A DNA stretch of 64,000 nt from an uncultured Pelagibacteraceae bacterium (lineage in GTDB: Bacteria; Pseudomonadota; Alphaproteobacteria; Pelagibacterales; Pelagibacteraceae). Each line of letters opens with the position of its first letter. The first letter of the stretch is position 1. The stretch spans positions 78,464-142,463 of the forward strand of contig CACKMS010000003.1 in the NCBI GenBank assembly GCA_902601315.1, read 5' to 3'. Under the pieces are notes generated by a model, which was given only the letters and a program-made list of their open reading frames with translations, was not told the origin of the DNA and did not search any database. The position numbers and the translations under genes were made by a program. Shown one piece after another: positions 39,043-48,315 of the stretch.

Positions 39043-41271
39043 ATGACTGTAGCTGAATTACAGGCCCTGGTCTTTAAGTTACAGTCTCAATTAAATCAAT
39101 TAGAATTAACTAACAAAGGTGCAAACAAAGCGCTAGAGTTCAGACTTGAGGCAGTTCTTCAAGCTAACCTAGATACATTTTGGCTTCTCATTTGTGCTAT
39201 TTTAGTTTTTTTGATGCAGGCTGGCTTTATGTGTTTAGAGTCAGGTTTATCAAGGGCTAAAAGCAGTATTAACGTTGCGCTTAAAAATGTTACAGATTTT
39301 GGAATATCAGTAGCAACTTTTTGGGCATTTGGTTTTGCTTTGATGTATGGAACTAGTGTGTCGGGTTTATTTGGCTCAAAGTTTTTCTTCTTTACTACAA
39401 AAGTTGCAGGATATCAGTCATTCTTTGTATTTCAGGCTATGTTTGTTGCAACTGCTGCAACAATCGTTTCTGGTGCAGTCGCTGAAAGATTAAAATTTTT
39501 TTCATACGTAATTATTACATTTGTCACCTCAGGTATTATTTACCCAATTGTTGGGCACTGGGTTTGGTCATTAAACTTTTCAAATCCAGACGTTAAAACA
39601 GGTTGGTTAGGAAAATTAGGTTTTATTGATTTTGCAGGGTCGAGTGTAGTGCATTCTGTTGGAGGATGGGTTGCACTTGCGGTGCTATTGATTATCGGTA
39701 ATAGAACTGGAAGATTTCAAGACGGTAGGAAAAGAACATTTCAAGGAAGTAACACACCTCTAGCTGCACTTGGAGCTTTAATTTTATGGTTTGGTTGGTT
39801 TGGATTTAATGGCGGAGCCAATGGTGCAATGGATCTTAGAATTCCACTTATATTAATTAATACATTTCTTGCTGCCTCTGCAGGTTTAATTTTGTCTAGT
39901 GTTATGGGTATTTATGTAATGAAAAAACCTGAGCCGATGTTCATGATTACAGGCCCAATTGCTGGTTTAGTTTCAATCACAGCATCTTGTGCTTATGTTG
40001 ATCCAACTGAAGCAATTATAATTGGCGCAATAGGTGGAATAGTATCTGGATCTGGAATTTTATTGTTAGAAAAAATAAAAGTTGATGATGTAGTTAGCGC
40101 TGTTCCCGTTCATTTATTTGCAGGAACTTGGGCAACAATAGCTGTTGCACTATTTGGTGATTTTGAGGCAATGGGAATAGAAAGATCTGTGATCGATCAA
40201 TTGTATATTCAGCTTATTGGTATTGTAAGCGTTGGGGGTTTTTGTTTTATCTCAGCATTTACAATTTTTTTTATGATCAATTTATTGTTTAGGTTAAGAG
40301 TAAATAAAATTGAGGAAGATATGGGACTTAATATCTCTGAACACAACGCATCCACTGCTACTCATGACTTATTAAAAGTGTTAAACAAACAACAAGAAAC
40401 TGATGATTTTAGCTTAAGAGCACCGCAAGATCCTTTTACGGAGGCAGGGGTAGTTGCAAGTCAATACAATAATATAATGGACAAACTTGAGCAATCTGAA
40501 AGACAAAAAAATATTTGGAAAAGCAGAGTTTCTAAAGAAATTAAATTAGCAATTGACGTTCAAAAAAGATTAATGCCAAGAAGAACTATAAATCATTTTC
40601 CAATTGAGGGAATTAATATCCCAGCAAGAGAAATATCAGGTGATTTTTATGATTTTTATCCACATAATGATTTAATTTATTTCACGTTGTGTGATGTTTC
40701 TGGAAAAGGTGTAAATGCTGGAATGGTGATGGCAAGAGCTATAACTTTATTTAAAATTTATTCTAAAAATAAGTTTAAACCCAATGAAATACTTTATGAA
40801 ATGAATAATGATCTTCAACAAACCAATCCAAAAGGTGTTTATGTTACAAGTATTGTAGGATCTTATAATTCCAAAACAGATATTATTGAATTATCAAACG
40901 CAGGACACCTACCAGCATTATTTAAAAAAGGCAGAGAATTTATAGAGTACGATTCCTCATCGATGCCTCTAGGTGTAAAAAAAGCAGATAACAATAAAGA
41001 GTATAAACTTGAAACTATCAAACTAGAAGATGGAAGGTTGTATTGTTTTACAGACGGTTTTTCAGAGTGTAGAAATAAAAATGGAGATGAGATTGGAATT
41101 GATGGAGTTAAAAACCTAATTATTAATTATCAAAACACTTCTTTAAAAAAAGAACTTTCAAAAATAATTAAAGATGTAGAATCTAAAAGCACTAAAGATA
41201 AAAATTTTGATAATGTTAATACTGATAATATTTTAGAGGACGATCTAACTATTATTGGTCTTGGCAAATAG
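39043..41271 (+). CDS. Ammonium transporter fused to SpoIIE/PP2C phosphatase (copy 2)
   Basis: 742 residues with the same plan as copy 1: Amt channel (about residues 42-415, twin His H204 in FAGSSVVHSVGG and H357 in VPVHLFAGTWA), linker with GLNISEHNAS, and a SpoIIE/PP2C domain (about 500-742; ISGDFYDFYP, CDVSGKGVNAGM, SNAGHLP, FTDGFSE, EDDLTIIGLG). It differs by an extra N-terminal 40 residues with a heptad-like pattern (LQALVFKLQSQLNQLEL) that could form a coiled coil. It begins 9 bp after the HMA gene. The pair looks like an old duplication that has diverged, perhaps giving sensors of different affinity. Confidence 0.93.
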   Translation: MTVAELQALVFKLQSQLNQLELTNKGANKALEFRLEAVLQANLDTFWLLICAILVFLMQAGFMCLESGLSRAKSSINVALKNVTDFGISVATFWAFGFALMYGTSVSGLFGSKFFFFTTKVAGYQSFFVFQAMFVATAATIVSGAVAERLKFFSYVIITFVTSGIIYPIVGHWVWSLNFSNPDVKTGWLGKLGFIDFAGSSVVHSVGGWVALAVLLIIGNRTGRFQDGRKRTFQGSNTPLAALGALILWFGWFGFNGGANGAMDLRIPLILINTFLAASAGLILSSVMGIYVMKKPEPMFMITGPIAGLVSITASCAYVDPTEAIIIGAIGGIVSGSGILLLEKIKVDDVVSAVPVHLFAGTWATIAVALFGDFEAMGIERSVIDQLYIQLIGIVSVGGFCFISAFTIFFMINLLFRLRVNKIEEDMGLNISEHNASTATHDLLKVLNKQQETDDFSLRAPQDPFTEAGVVASQYNNIMDKLEQSERQKNIWKSRVSKEIKLAIDVQKRLMPRRTINHFPIEGINIPAREISGDFYDFYPHNDLIYFTLCDVSGKGVNAGMVMARAITLFKIYSKNKFKPNEILYEMNNDLQQTNPKGVYVTSIVGSYNSKTDIIELSNAGHLPALFKKGREFIEYDSSSMPLGVKKADNNKEYKLETIKLEDGRLYCFTDGFSECRNKNGDEIGIDGVKNLIINYQNTSLKKELSKIIKDVESKSTKDKNFDNVNTDNILEDDLTIIGLGK

Positions 41272-41379
41272 ACACATAGTATTTTTTTACTGAATTTAAG
41301 TAAATTCCTAGGTTGTATTTACTCAATTTGAACACTATGTCCGGTACAATTTTAATTAAAATTTCGTAATTTTCCATTT
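41272..41379. other. 108-bp spacer with inverted repeats
   Basis: After the second Amt gene the spacer holds ACATAGT (41274-41280) and its complement ACTATGT (41334-41340), 53 bp apart, enclosing a smaller hairpin, TTTACT / GAATTTA / AGTAAA (41286-41304). No U tract follows. It may be a weak terminator, an operator pair or chance in AT-rich DNA. Confidence 0.25.
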
Positions 41380-41706
41380 GTGAAAAAATTGTATTTAGCT
41401 TTTATTTGTCTTTTTATACTTCAAGGATGTGGACCAACAGCTTCAATAGTTGGTTCAACTATTACATTAGCACAAACTGGAAGTACATCTAGAGCAATCG
41501 TTACTTCTGGCTCTAGCTTATTTATTAAAGAGCAGACTGGAAAACAACCTTTAGAGCACGTTGCAGATAATACAATAAATGCAGAGGTAAGAAAATGTGA
41601 AGTTTCTCATTCTGCAGAAATAAATCAAATATTCTTTACCACTTTAGATGAATTTGATTGTGAAAAGAACTATTTAAATCAAGACAACCTCTATTATCTT
41701 AGATGA
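41380..41706 (+). CDS. Small lipoprotein, unrecognised
   Basis: 108 residues from a GTG start. The signal peptide ends in the lipobox FILQGC (Cys near residue 17), so it should be lipidated. The mature part begins GPTASIVGSTITLAQTGSTSR and includes EVRKCEVSHSAEINQIFF and DEFDCEKNYL (two Cys). No domain recognised. The next gene overlaps its stop by 4 bases (ATGA), so the two are probably expressed together. Confidence 0.65.
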   Translation: MKKLYLAFICLFILQGCGPTASIVGSTITLAQTGSTSRAIVTSGSSLFIKEQTGKQPLEHVADNTINAEVRKCEVSHSAEINQIFFTTLDEFDCEKNYLNQDNLYYLR

Positions 41707-42047
41707 TTACTGAAATAATATTTTTTGAATTTCTTTTGATCTGGTCCTATTTTTTTGTTGTTATTAAAAAAATATTTTCTTTTAACAAAAATCTTTTATT
41801 TAGTATTTTTGTCTCAAACATATCTCTACTTACATTTATAGGAACAATTATTATGGGTTTGTTTAAGTTTGATATTATATTTGTAATTTTTTCAGTATCT
41901 TTTGTAATGATTGGCATACACTTTTTGTATGACACGATAAGAAGAAGATACGATATTATAAGTAAAAAAAATGAAAACTTTAATAAAATTAAACCTGTAT
42001 TAGACTATTCAGTGATGGCTTTAATTTTATATAAGATTATTAATTAG
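41703..42047 (+). CDS. Small membrane protein, unrecognised
   Basis: 114 residues with about three hydrophobic segments (FFEFLLIWSYFFVVI; NLLFSIFVSNISLLTFIGTIIM; IIFVIFSVSFVMIGIHFLY) and a basic segment (RRRYDIISKKNENFNK) before a short final hydrophobic stretch. No family recognised. Overlap with the lipoprotein gene supports it being real. Confidence 0.55.
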   Translation: MITEIIFFEFLLIWSYFFVVIKKIFSFNKNLLFSIFVSNISLLTFIGTIIMGLFKFDIIFVIFSVSFVMIGIHFLYDTIRRRYDIISKKNENFNKIKPVLDYSVMALILYKIIN

Positions 42048-42111
42048 ATACATTAATAACCCGCGTCAAATAATTACTATAATAATAACGTAGTAGTTTT
42101 ATATTTTTATT

Positions 42112-43353
42112 GTGTCAGAAAAAACTTTAAAAATAGGTATTGTAGGGGCAGGCATTCAAGGTATATGTAATGCACTATTTTTACAAAAAAAAGGTTTTCA
42201 AGTTACACTTTTTGATAGAGATGAACCAGGTAACGCAGCCTCATATGGAAATGCGGGACATTTTTCACCTTATGCATCTGTATCATTAAATAGATCCGAC
42301 ATATTAGCAGATGTACCTCAAATGCTTATAAGCTCAAGAGGACCCTTAGCTTTGAAATGGAACTATGTTCCAAAAATGATGCCTTGGTTTTTAAGATTTT
42401 TAATTAATTGTAGACAAGAAAAAATGATGCATACAGCAAAATTTATGCATCAAATATTAGACCTATCTTTGCCAGCATATGATGAATTATTTGATGAAAT
42501 TAATTTAGAGGGTTTAGTTGAAAGCAAAGGTATTTTGTATGTTTGGACTAATAAAAGTTTGAAAAGTAGAGAACTTGAAATTCAAATAAGAGATGAGTTA
42601 GGAGTAAAACAACAATTAGTTAATCCTAAAGAAATTCATGACTTAGAGCCAAATTTAAAACCATTTTATGATGGTGGTGTTTTCTATGATTATGCAAGAC
42701 ATGCAAGAAATCCTAGAAAAATTTTACTTAAACTGTTTGAAAATTTTATTGAAAAAGGTGGAAAGTTTTTAAAATTAAATATTCAAAATATAGATTTTGA
42801 TGATGAACAACCAGTCATCAGAACTGAAGCACAAAGATTTATTTTTGATAAATTAGTGATAGCTTGTGGTGCTTTTTCAAAAAGACTTACTGATAAGCTG
42901 CATGAAAATATTCCTTTAGATACTGAGCGTGGTTATCATGTACATTTTAAAGGTTGCGATCATTTAATTTCAAGACCTATTGTTTATGCAGATAGAGGTT
43001 TTGGTATGACACCAATGGAGCAAGGTTTAAGAGTTGTTGGAACGGTAGAATTTGGTGGATTAAAAAATCCACCTTCGAAATCTAGAATTAAAAATCTCAT
43101 TTTAAATGCAAAGGACATGATTGATGGATTACCCGAACATAAAGACGAATGGCTAGGATTTAGACCTTCATTGCCTGACTTTTTACCAGTTTTAGGGCCT
43201 TCCAAGAACTATAAAAATGTATTCTATTCTTTTGGACACCATCATCTTGGTTGGACGCTTGGAGCTATATCTGGCAAAATTATTTCTAAAATGATTGCAA
43301 ACGAAAACACTAATCTAGATTTAAATCCCTATAAGTCAGTAAGATTTTCATAA
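42112..43353 (+). CDS. FAD-dependent amino acid dehydrogenase (DadA-like)
   Basis: 413 residues from a GTG start. The N-terminal FAD dinucleotide-binding motif is IGIVGAGIQGICNALFL with the acidic end LFDRDEPG, followed by NAASYGNAGHFSPYA, typical of the DAO/DadA family. The central substrate-binding region is followed by VIACGAFSKRL, DTERGYHVHF, GMTPMEQGLRVVGTVEFGG and the C-terminal FSFGHHHLGWTLGAISGKII. Closest in character to D-amino acid dehydrogenases that pass electrons to the respiratory chain, but substrates in this broad family (D-amino acids, hydroxyproline, sarcosine-like) cannot be told apart here. It appears monocistronic. Confidence 0.85.
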   Translation: MSEKTLKIGIVGAGIQGICNALFLQKKGFQVTLFDRDEPGNAASYGNAGHFSPYASVSLNRSDILADVPQMLISSRGPLALKWNYVPKMMPWFLRFLINCRQEKMMHTAKFMHQILDLSLPAYDELFDEINLEGLVESKGILYVWTNKSLKSRELEIQIRDELGVKQQLVNPKEIHDLEPNLKPFYDGGVFYDYARHARNPRKILLKLFENFIEKGGKFLKLNIQNIDFDDEQPVIRTEAQRFIFDKLVIACGAFSKRLTDKLHENIPLDTERGYHVHFKGCDHLISRPIVYADRGFGMTPMEQGLRVVGTVEFGGLKNPPSKSRIKNLILNAKDMIDGLPEHKDEWLGFRPSLPDFLPVLGPSKNYKNVFYSFGHHHLGWTLGAISGKIISKMIANENTNLDLNPYKSVRFS

Positions 43354-43428
43354 AAAAAATAATCATTTTGAGTTTTTTTCTATGAAATCTATTTAATGTA
43401 ATGAATATTTGATATATTTTTACTGTAA

Positions 43429-46400
43429 ATGTTTAAAGTAATTTATTTTATAGTCCTCTCAATTTTTTTTACAAATTCAACATTTGCGAAACCTTTACCT
43501 CCAGGGACTGGAAGCACACTTCCTGCAAATATTTTATTTATGGTTGATGGATCTCAAAGTATGAGTAATGCAGCAAATGGAAACAAAACGACTGAAATGA
43601 GACCACCAACTGAAGTGGTACATATTTTCCCATCAAAAAAGATAACAAATATAACCAAGTCAAATCCTGCTGTAGTTACGGCATCATCACATGGTTATTC
43701 AAATGGTGATGAAGTATGGATTAGTCATGTTGTTGGAAATACAGATCCTCCTAATAATAATTTAATTTCTTTAGAAACTCTTGTAAATAATAAAAAATTT
43801 ACAATAGCAAACGTAACTACAAATACTTTTGAATTACAAAGCGTAGATAGTAGTGCATATGCTGAATACGATTCTGGTGGTGCTGTAGCAACGGCAAGTG
43901 TCGGAAATCATATAGTTTCTTCAATTGATGTTGGTGGATATTATCATTGGGATGCTGATAACAGCACCAGGATTTCTATCCCAACTGTATTTGCAGGGCA
44001 ATCGGGGAGAATTCATGCGAGGAAAGAATTGGCTTACCCAGTAAACATGGAATATCATGCAGCCTCTAAAAGAATTTATACATTATCAGACCACAGAGGT
44101 CGCAAAAATTTTGGTAAACAGAGCGGTATAGATTGTAGGGCAGGAGGTTTTACTATTGCCGCTATAGATACTACCATAAATGATGGTGAGCACAAGAATG
44201 ATAGAGGACAAAGTAACAAAAAAAACCATAAATCTTTTACTTATCTTAATGTATTTCATGCAGGAGGAGGTGGAAAAGTTAAAGGATTTTTTGATTGCGC
44301 GTCAGGATGGCAAGATTATTGGAAACCAGGAACTGGAAATAATGCACCAGGAAATGAAGGAATGGTTATGCTAGGTTCAACAGCCATATCCATTCATAAT
44401 AACAAACTATATATAATTACTGGAGAAATACCTGGTTTAAATCAAGACATAGGTGGCATGTATGTTGTTGATTTAGCAAATGCTGATCAATATGGATTTA
44501 GTTCAGAACAACGAGTTTGCACTAATAGTTTACCTCATTACAAATATTATAATGAGGCTATTGATGTAGTTACAGAAAATATAGGAGGTACTAATAAAAC
44601 ATTTATTTATAGTAAAGATAATACAAAGCATTTAACAACTAATGATGCAGGTTTACCAAAAATTTGGAAAGCTGAAATTGGTAGTAACGGATGTATTGTT
44701 GATGGCACATCAAAAAAAATAGTTACCACTGACCGATGCGGTCTTGGCCAAGGAAATAGCATAGTTGCAAAAGATAAAAAAATATACACAACTGGATTTT
44801 ATAATCATCAAGTTTGTATGTATCAGTCTAATTATAGCTCTACAGGAGCTACCACAGCAGCTACCCATCTAAAAACTGTAGGCGAAAATGATGCTCTTAC
44901 AGCCAATAGTTCATCAGATCCAAATCTTTATTTACATCATCCAATGGGAATAGATTTTGGTGCTCCAGGCACAGCTGATAAAGATACTTTGTTTGTAGTA
45001 AGCAAAAGTAGATTAGAAATTGCAATGCTCAATGATGATCTTTCCTATAAAAGTCATTTTGGTGACTCTGGAGTTTCTTTATTAACAGGCGCGCAAGAGG
45101 CTATTAAAAATGTATTAAGCGATTCTGCTACCTTGCAACAAGCTAATTTCGGAGTAATGTTTTGGAATACTAATGACGGAAATTACAATGGTTTTGCAAG
45201 AGGATCAGATGGAAATTTTGATCATTCAAAATCGTATGTTTCTGGAACTAAACTTTGTGCTGACCATCAAGTTTGCATGAATGTAGGTATTAACCCTAAA
45301 GGAGCAGAGCAGATAAAGAACTATTTTAATGAAGATAGATTAGAATTACAATTTCAAACAAAAACTACAGGTTTAAGAAAAGTATTAAGTAGATACTTTA
45401 ATACAAGCTTAACCGTCGGTCAGATACCACAAAGCGCATATAATGAAACATTTAAAAATTGTCAAACTACTGCATTAATTTTAATAGGTGATGGAGAATT
45501 TAAAGATAACCCTGGTCAATTTAGGGATACAAAAGCTTTAATTAAACAATTGTATGATGATAAGGGCATTATTACATATAGTGTTGGTTATGGAGCTGAA
45601 ATTGCGGGTAAACCACAAACTCATGAACATGTTAAACAATTTATTGAATTTGCTGAAGCTGGCGGAACACATGATGATGCAGCAGGTAAAGTTGGATATT
45701 ATGCAGCTTTAAGACCTGCGGATTTAAAAACTGTTACAGATCAAATTGTTCAAAGTATAATTTCAAAAAAAGTAGTATTTTCTGCTCCAAATATTTCAAG
45801 TGAGATAGAAGAGGCTGGTGAACTTTATCAAGCAAAATTTCAAAACCGTACTGGTCAAGAGTGGTTTGGCACAATAATAAAAACTAAGTTAGTCAATGGT
45901 GAAGCGAGCACTACCAATCAAGTATGGGATGCAAATGAAGAAATGAAAAATCCTAACAGAAGAAATATATGGACAGCTTTACCAGTAGCAGGACAACAAG
46001 ATATAAATAATTTTCGGGCAGATGATGCAACCAACTTAAATTTAATAAAAAATCTTTTTAACACTGGAAGCTATCCAATTGTTGATTATCATCGTCAAAC
46101 ACAAAGTACATCCTCTTTCCCTGGTAGTACAAGATGCAGTATTACTGAACATGGAAGTGATAAGGGCACATTAGATGGATATGTTGGAGATGAGGATAAA
46201 GGTTTAATTAATTTTATTAGAGGTGAAGATTATTTTGATTACGATGGCGATTGTAATTTAACTGAAAATAGACAACGACCTGTGTACAAAGAGGATGGAA
46301 CAATTGATCAGTCAGCAGGTCAAATTGATTCTTATTTAGCAGATATATATAATTCCGCACTTGTAGTTGTTGGTCCACCGAACGCATCTATATCAACGCA

Positions 46401-48282
46401 AAGCAAATTGACCGAATCATACTTCAGAGCTCGAAATAATTATGAGCAATTTACAAATACAAATAAAAATAGGACAGAAGTTGTTTATGGTGCTGCAAAC
46501 AATGGAATACTGCATGCATTTAAAAGTAGTGATGGTTCAGAATTGTGGGGCTTTATACCTCCACCAATTGTATCAAAACTTCCCTCGATAATAGATCCAA
46601 GTTTAAACATAGCAGGTCAAGGGGGTACCATTCCAAGGTTTTTGTTAGATGGTTCTCCTGTTGTTCATGACACTTATTTCAATCATCCAACAAAATCTAC
46701 TGGGTGGTATACTTTATTAATGATACCTTATGGTAGAGGGGGTGCTGGATTTTCTATGATTGATATAACAAATGTAAATCAACCTAATCATATATATTCA
46801 ATTTTAAATGATCATGATGGTCAGCAAATTCTTAGAGTTGATCACACTGGAACAGTATTCAAATATTCTTATCGATCATCAAGATTTAATCAAAGAGATT
46901 TTGTAGAGGCTCAAGCTGCTGACCAAACTTTAAATATAATAACAAACAAAGTTTGGAATATATCAGGGCGTGTTATCAATTCGGCAGATGTAATTGTTAC
47001 AATAAATGGACGAGATAAAACAACTTCAACTAGCTTTGCAGATAATGGTTCTGGAGGAACAAGAGTTACATTTGCTAATAATATTACTTATAACCCAACT
47101 ACAGCTGGCGCTAGCTCAGATATAGTTTCAATAGTAGAAATAGATGCTCTTACAACCGGTCTAGAGTATGATTATAGATTTCTAGGAGAGACATGGGCAT
47201 CTCCTAGAGTTTTTAGGATGCCATCTGGACCTGGTGATAACAATGTTATAGATGATACATATGCAGCTGTTTTACCAGGCGGTTATGGTAACCAAGAAGC
47301 AGGTATAGGATCCAATGTATACATTATAGAATGGACAACTGGAAAAATTTTAAAGGAAATAAAAATTGCTGATAAAGATAATAATATCGTAAACTCTATA
47401 CCAGCCACTCCAGTTGTAATAACATCGGATGCAGTACAAGGAGACTTCAGCGGTGCATTAGTTTACGTGAATGATTTAGAGGGCAAGATTACAAAAATAA
47501 ATTTAACAAACTTAAGTGGAAGTTTTGCTTTAAATACAGCTTCTGGAATAGTATCACAGGGAACTGGACAGTCTGTTGCACTTTACGATAACTTTACATT
47601 TTTTGATTTAGAAGCATCAAGTTCTAATAACAGATACATGTACCATTCGATGGATGCAGGCATAGGTCAAAATGGGAATTTTTGGCTATACGGATCAACT
47701 GGTAATTATATGAATTTGTCAGATACAGGCATTTTTGATCCTGATAACAACGTTAAAAATGTAATGTTCGGAATTAAAGATTTTTATTATCCCTTTTTTG
47801 GTTCCACAAGTTCCACAGGTGGAAATACAATGGATACATTAGCTAATTGTAAAAATATGACTGGAGATACAACATCATGTGATGCAGCTACAAAAAGAGG
47901 TTGGTATATTAACTTAGATGGAGCATCTAAAGTTACAGCTGAACCAACCTTAGCTAGAGGGGTTGCCTATTATCCCATTTTTAAACCAGTAAGAAACAAT
48001 ACTGAATGTGGTTCTGGAGTTGCTTATGTTTGTGGTATTGAAGCAGAATGTGGAAAAAATTTATCAAGTGAGCTAGATCCTCCAAACGCAAGTAGTTTTG
48101 GAAATAGGGATTGTTATAAAGTGGGAACAGGAGTTTTATCAAAAGTTGTTGTTTTCAATAATAATCTTTATGCCAACATTTCTGATAAATCCAATTATGC
48201 AACCAAAACTGATATTGTAATTATAGAAGCTATTCAAAGAAGTATAATAGACTTTAGAAATAGTTGGCGAGAAAACTTTTAA
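43429..48282 (+). CDS. PilY1-like protein with split VWA domain (copy 2)
   Basis: 1617 residues, the largest gene here. Signal peptide (about 1-20), then KPLPPGTG as in copy 1, and the VWA MIDAS start ILFMVDGSQSM (D40, S42, S44). A long inserted region (about 70-600) contains a unit with SNGDEVWISHVVG and then NHL/propeller-like sequence (HHPMGIDFGAPGTADKDTLF). VWA-like sequence resumes near 682 (ALILIGDGEF; YSVGYGAEIAG). The acidic loop DYFDYDGDCNLTEN is near 935. The C-terminal PilY1 propeller follows (VVYGAANNGILHAF; LLDGSPVVHDTYF; LMIPYGRGGAGFSMIDI; VLPGGYGNQ). Its C-terminal half aligns closely with the copy at 18171. It is unlinked to minor pilins, so it may be an alternative tip adhesin. 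Confidence 0.88.
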   Translation: MFKVIYFIVLSIFFTNSTFAKPLPPGTGSTLPANILFMVDGSQSMSNAANGNKTTEMRPPTEVVHIFPSKKITNITKSNPAVVTASSHGYSNGDEVWISHVVGNTDPPNNNLISLETLVNNKKFTIANVTTNTFELQSVDSSAYAEYDSGGAVATASVGNHIVSSIDVGGYYHWDADNSTRISIPTVFAGQSGRIHARKELAYPVNMEYHAASKRIYTLSDHRGRKNFGKQSGIDCRAGGFTIAAIDTTINDGEHKNDRGQSNKKNHKSFTYLNVFHAGGGGKVKGFFDCASGWQDYWKPGTGNNAPGNEGMVMLGSTAISIHNNKLYIITGEIPGLNQDIGGMYVVDLANADQYGFSSEQRVCTNSLPHYKYYNEAIDVVTENIGGTNKTFIYSKDNTKHLTTNDAGLPKIWKAEIGSNGCIVDGTSKKIVTTDRCGLGQGNSIVAKDKKIYTTGFYNHQVCMYQSNYSSTGATTAATHLKTVGENDALTANSSSDPNLYLHHPMGIDFGAPGTADKDTLFVVSKSRLEIAMLNDDLSYKSHFGDSGVSLLTGAQEAIKNVLSDSATLQQANFGVMFWNTNDGNYNGFARGSDGNFDHSKSYVSGTKLCADHQVCMNVGINPKGAEQIKNYFNEDRLELQFQTKTTGLRKVLSRYFNTSLTVGQIPQSAYNETFKNCQTTALILIGDGEFKDNPGQFRDTKALIKQLYDDKGIITYSVGYGAEIAGKPQTHEHVKQFIEFAEAGGTHDDAAGKVGYYAALRPADLKTVTDQIVQSIISKKVVFSAPNISSEIEEAGELYQAKFQNRTGQEWFGTIIKTKLVNGEASTTNQVWDANEEMKNPNRRNIWTALPVAGQQDINNFRADDATNLNLIKNLFNTGSYPIVDYHRQTQSTSSFPGSTRCSITEHGSDKGTLDGYVGDEDKGLINFIRGEDYFDYDGDCNLTENRQRPVYKEDGTIDQSAGQIDSYLADIYNSALVVVGPPNASISTQSKLTESYFRARNNYEQFTNTNKNRTEVVYGAANNGILHAFKSSDGSELWGFIPPPIVSKLPSIIDPSLNIAGQGGTIPRFLLDGSPVVHDTYFNHPTKSTGWYTLLMIPYGRGGAGFSMIDITNVNQPNHIYSILNDHDGQQILRVDHTGTVFKYSYRSSRFNQRDFVEAQAADQTLNIITNKVWNISGRVINSADVIVTINGRDKTTSTSFADNGSGGTRVTFANNITYNPTTAGASSDIVSIVEIDALTTGLEYDYRFLGETWASPRVFRMPSGPGDNNVIDDTYAAVLPGGYGNQEAGIGSNVYIIEWTTGKILKEIKIADKDNNIVNSIPATPVVITSDAVQGDFSGALVYVNDLEGKITKINLTNLSGSFALNTASGIVSQGTGQSVALYDNFTFFDLEASSSNNRYMYHSMDAGIGQNGNFWLYGSTGNYMNLSDTGIFDPDNNVKNVMFGIKDFYYPFFGSTSSTGGNTMDTLANCKNMTGDTTSCDAATKRGWYINLDGASKVTAEPTLARGVAYYPIFKPVRNNTECGSGVAYVCGIEAECGKNLSSELDPPNASSFGNRDCYKVGTGVLSKVVVFNNNLYANISDKSNYATKTDIVIIEAIQRSIIDFRNSWRENF

Positions 48283-48315
48283 TTTATCTTAATTTATAAA
48301 TTATAATTTCAAAAA

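Noticed and set aside
42048..42111. Riboswitch before the DadA-like gene
   Set aside because: Only a short GC patch (CCCGCGTC) stands out and no paired stem is visible.
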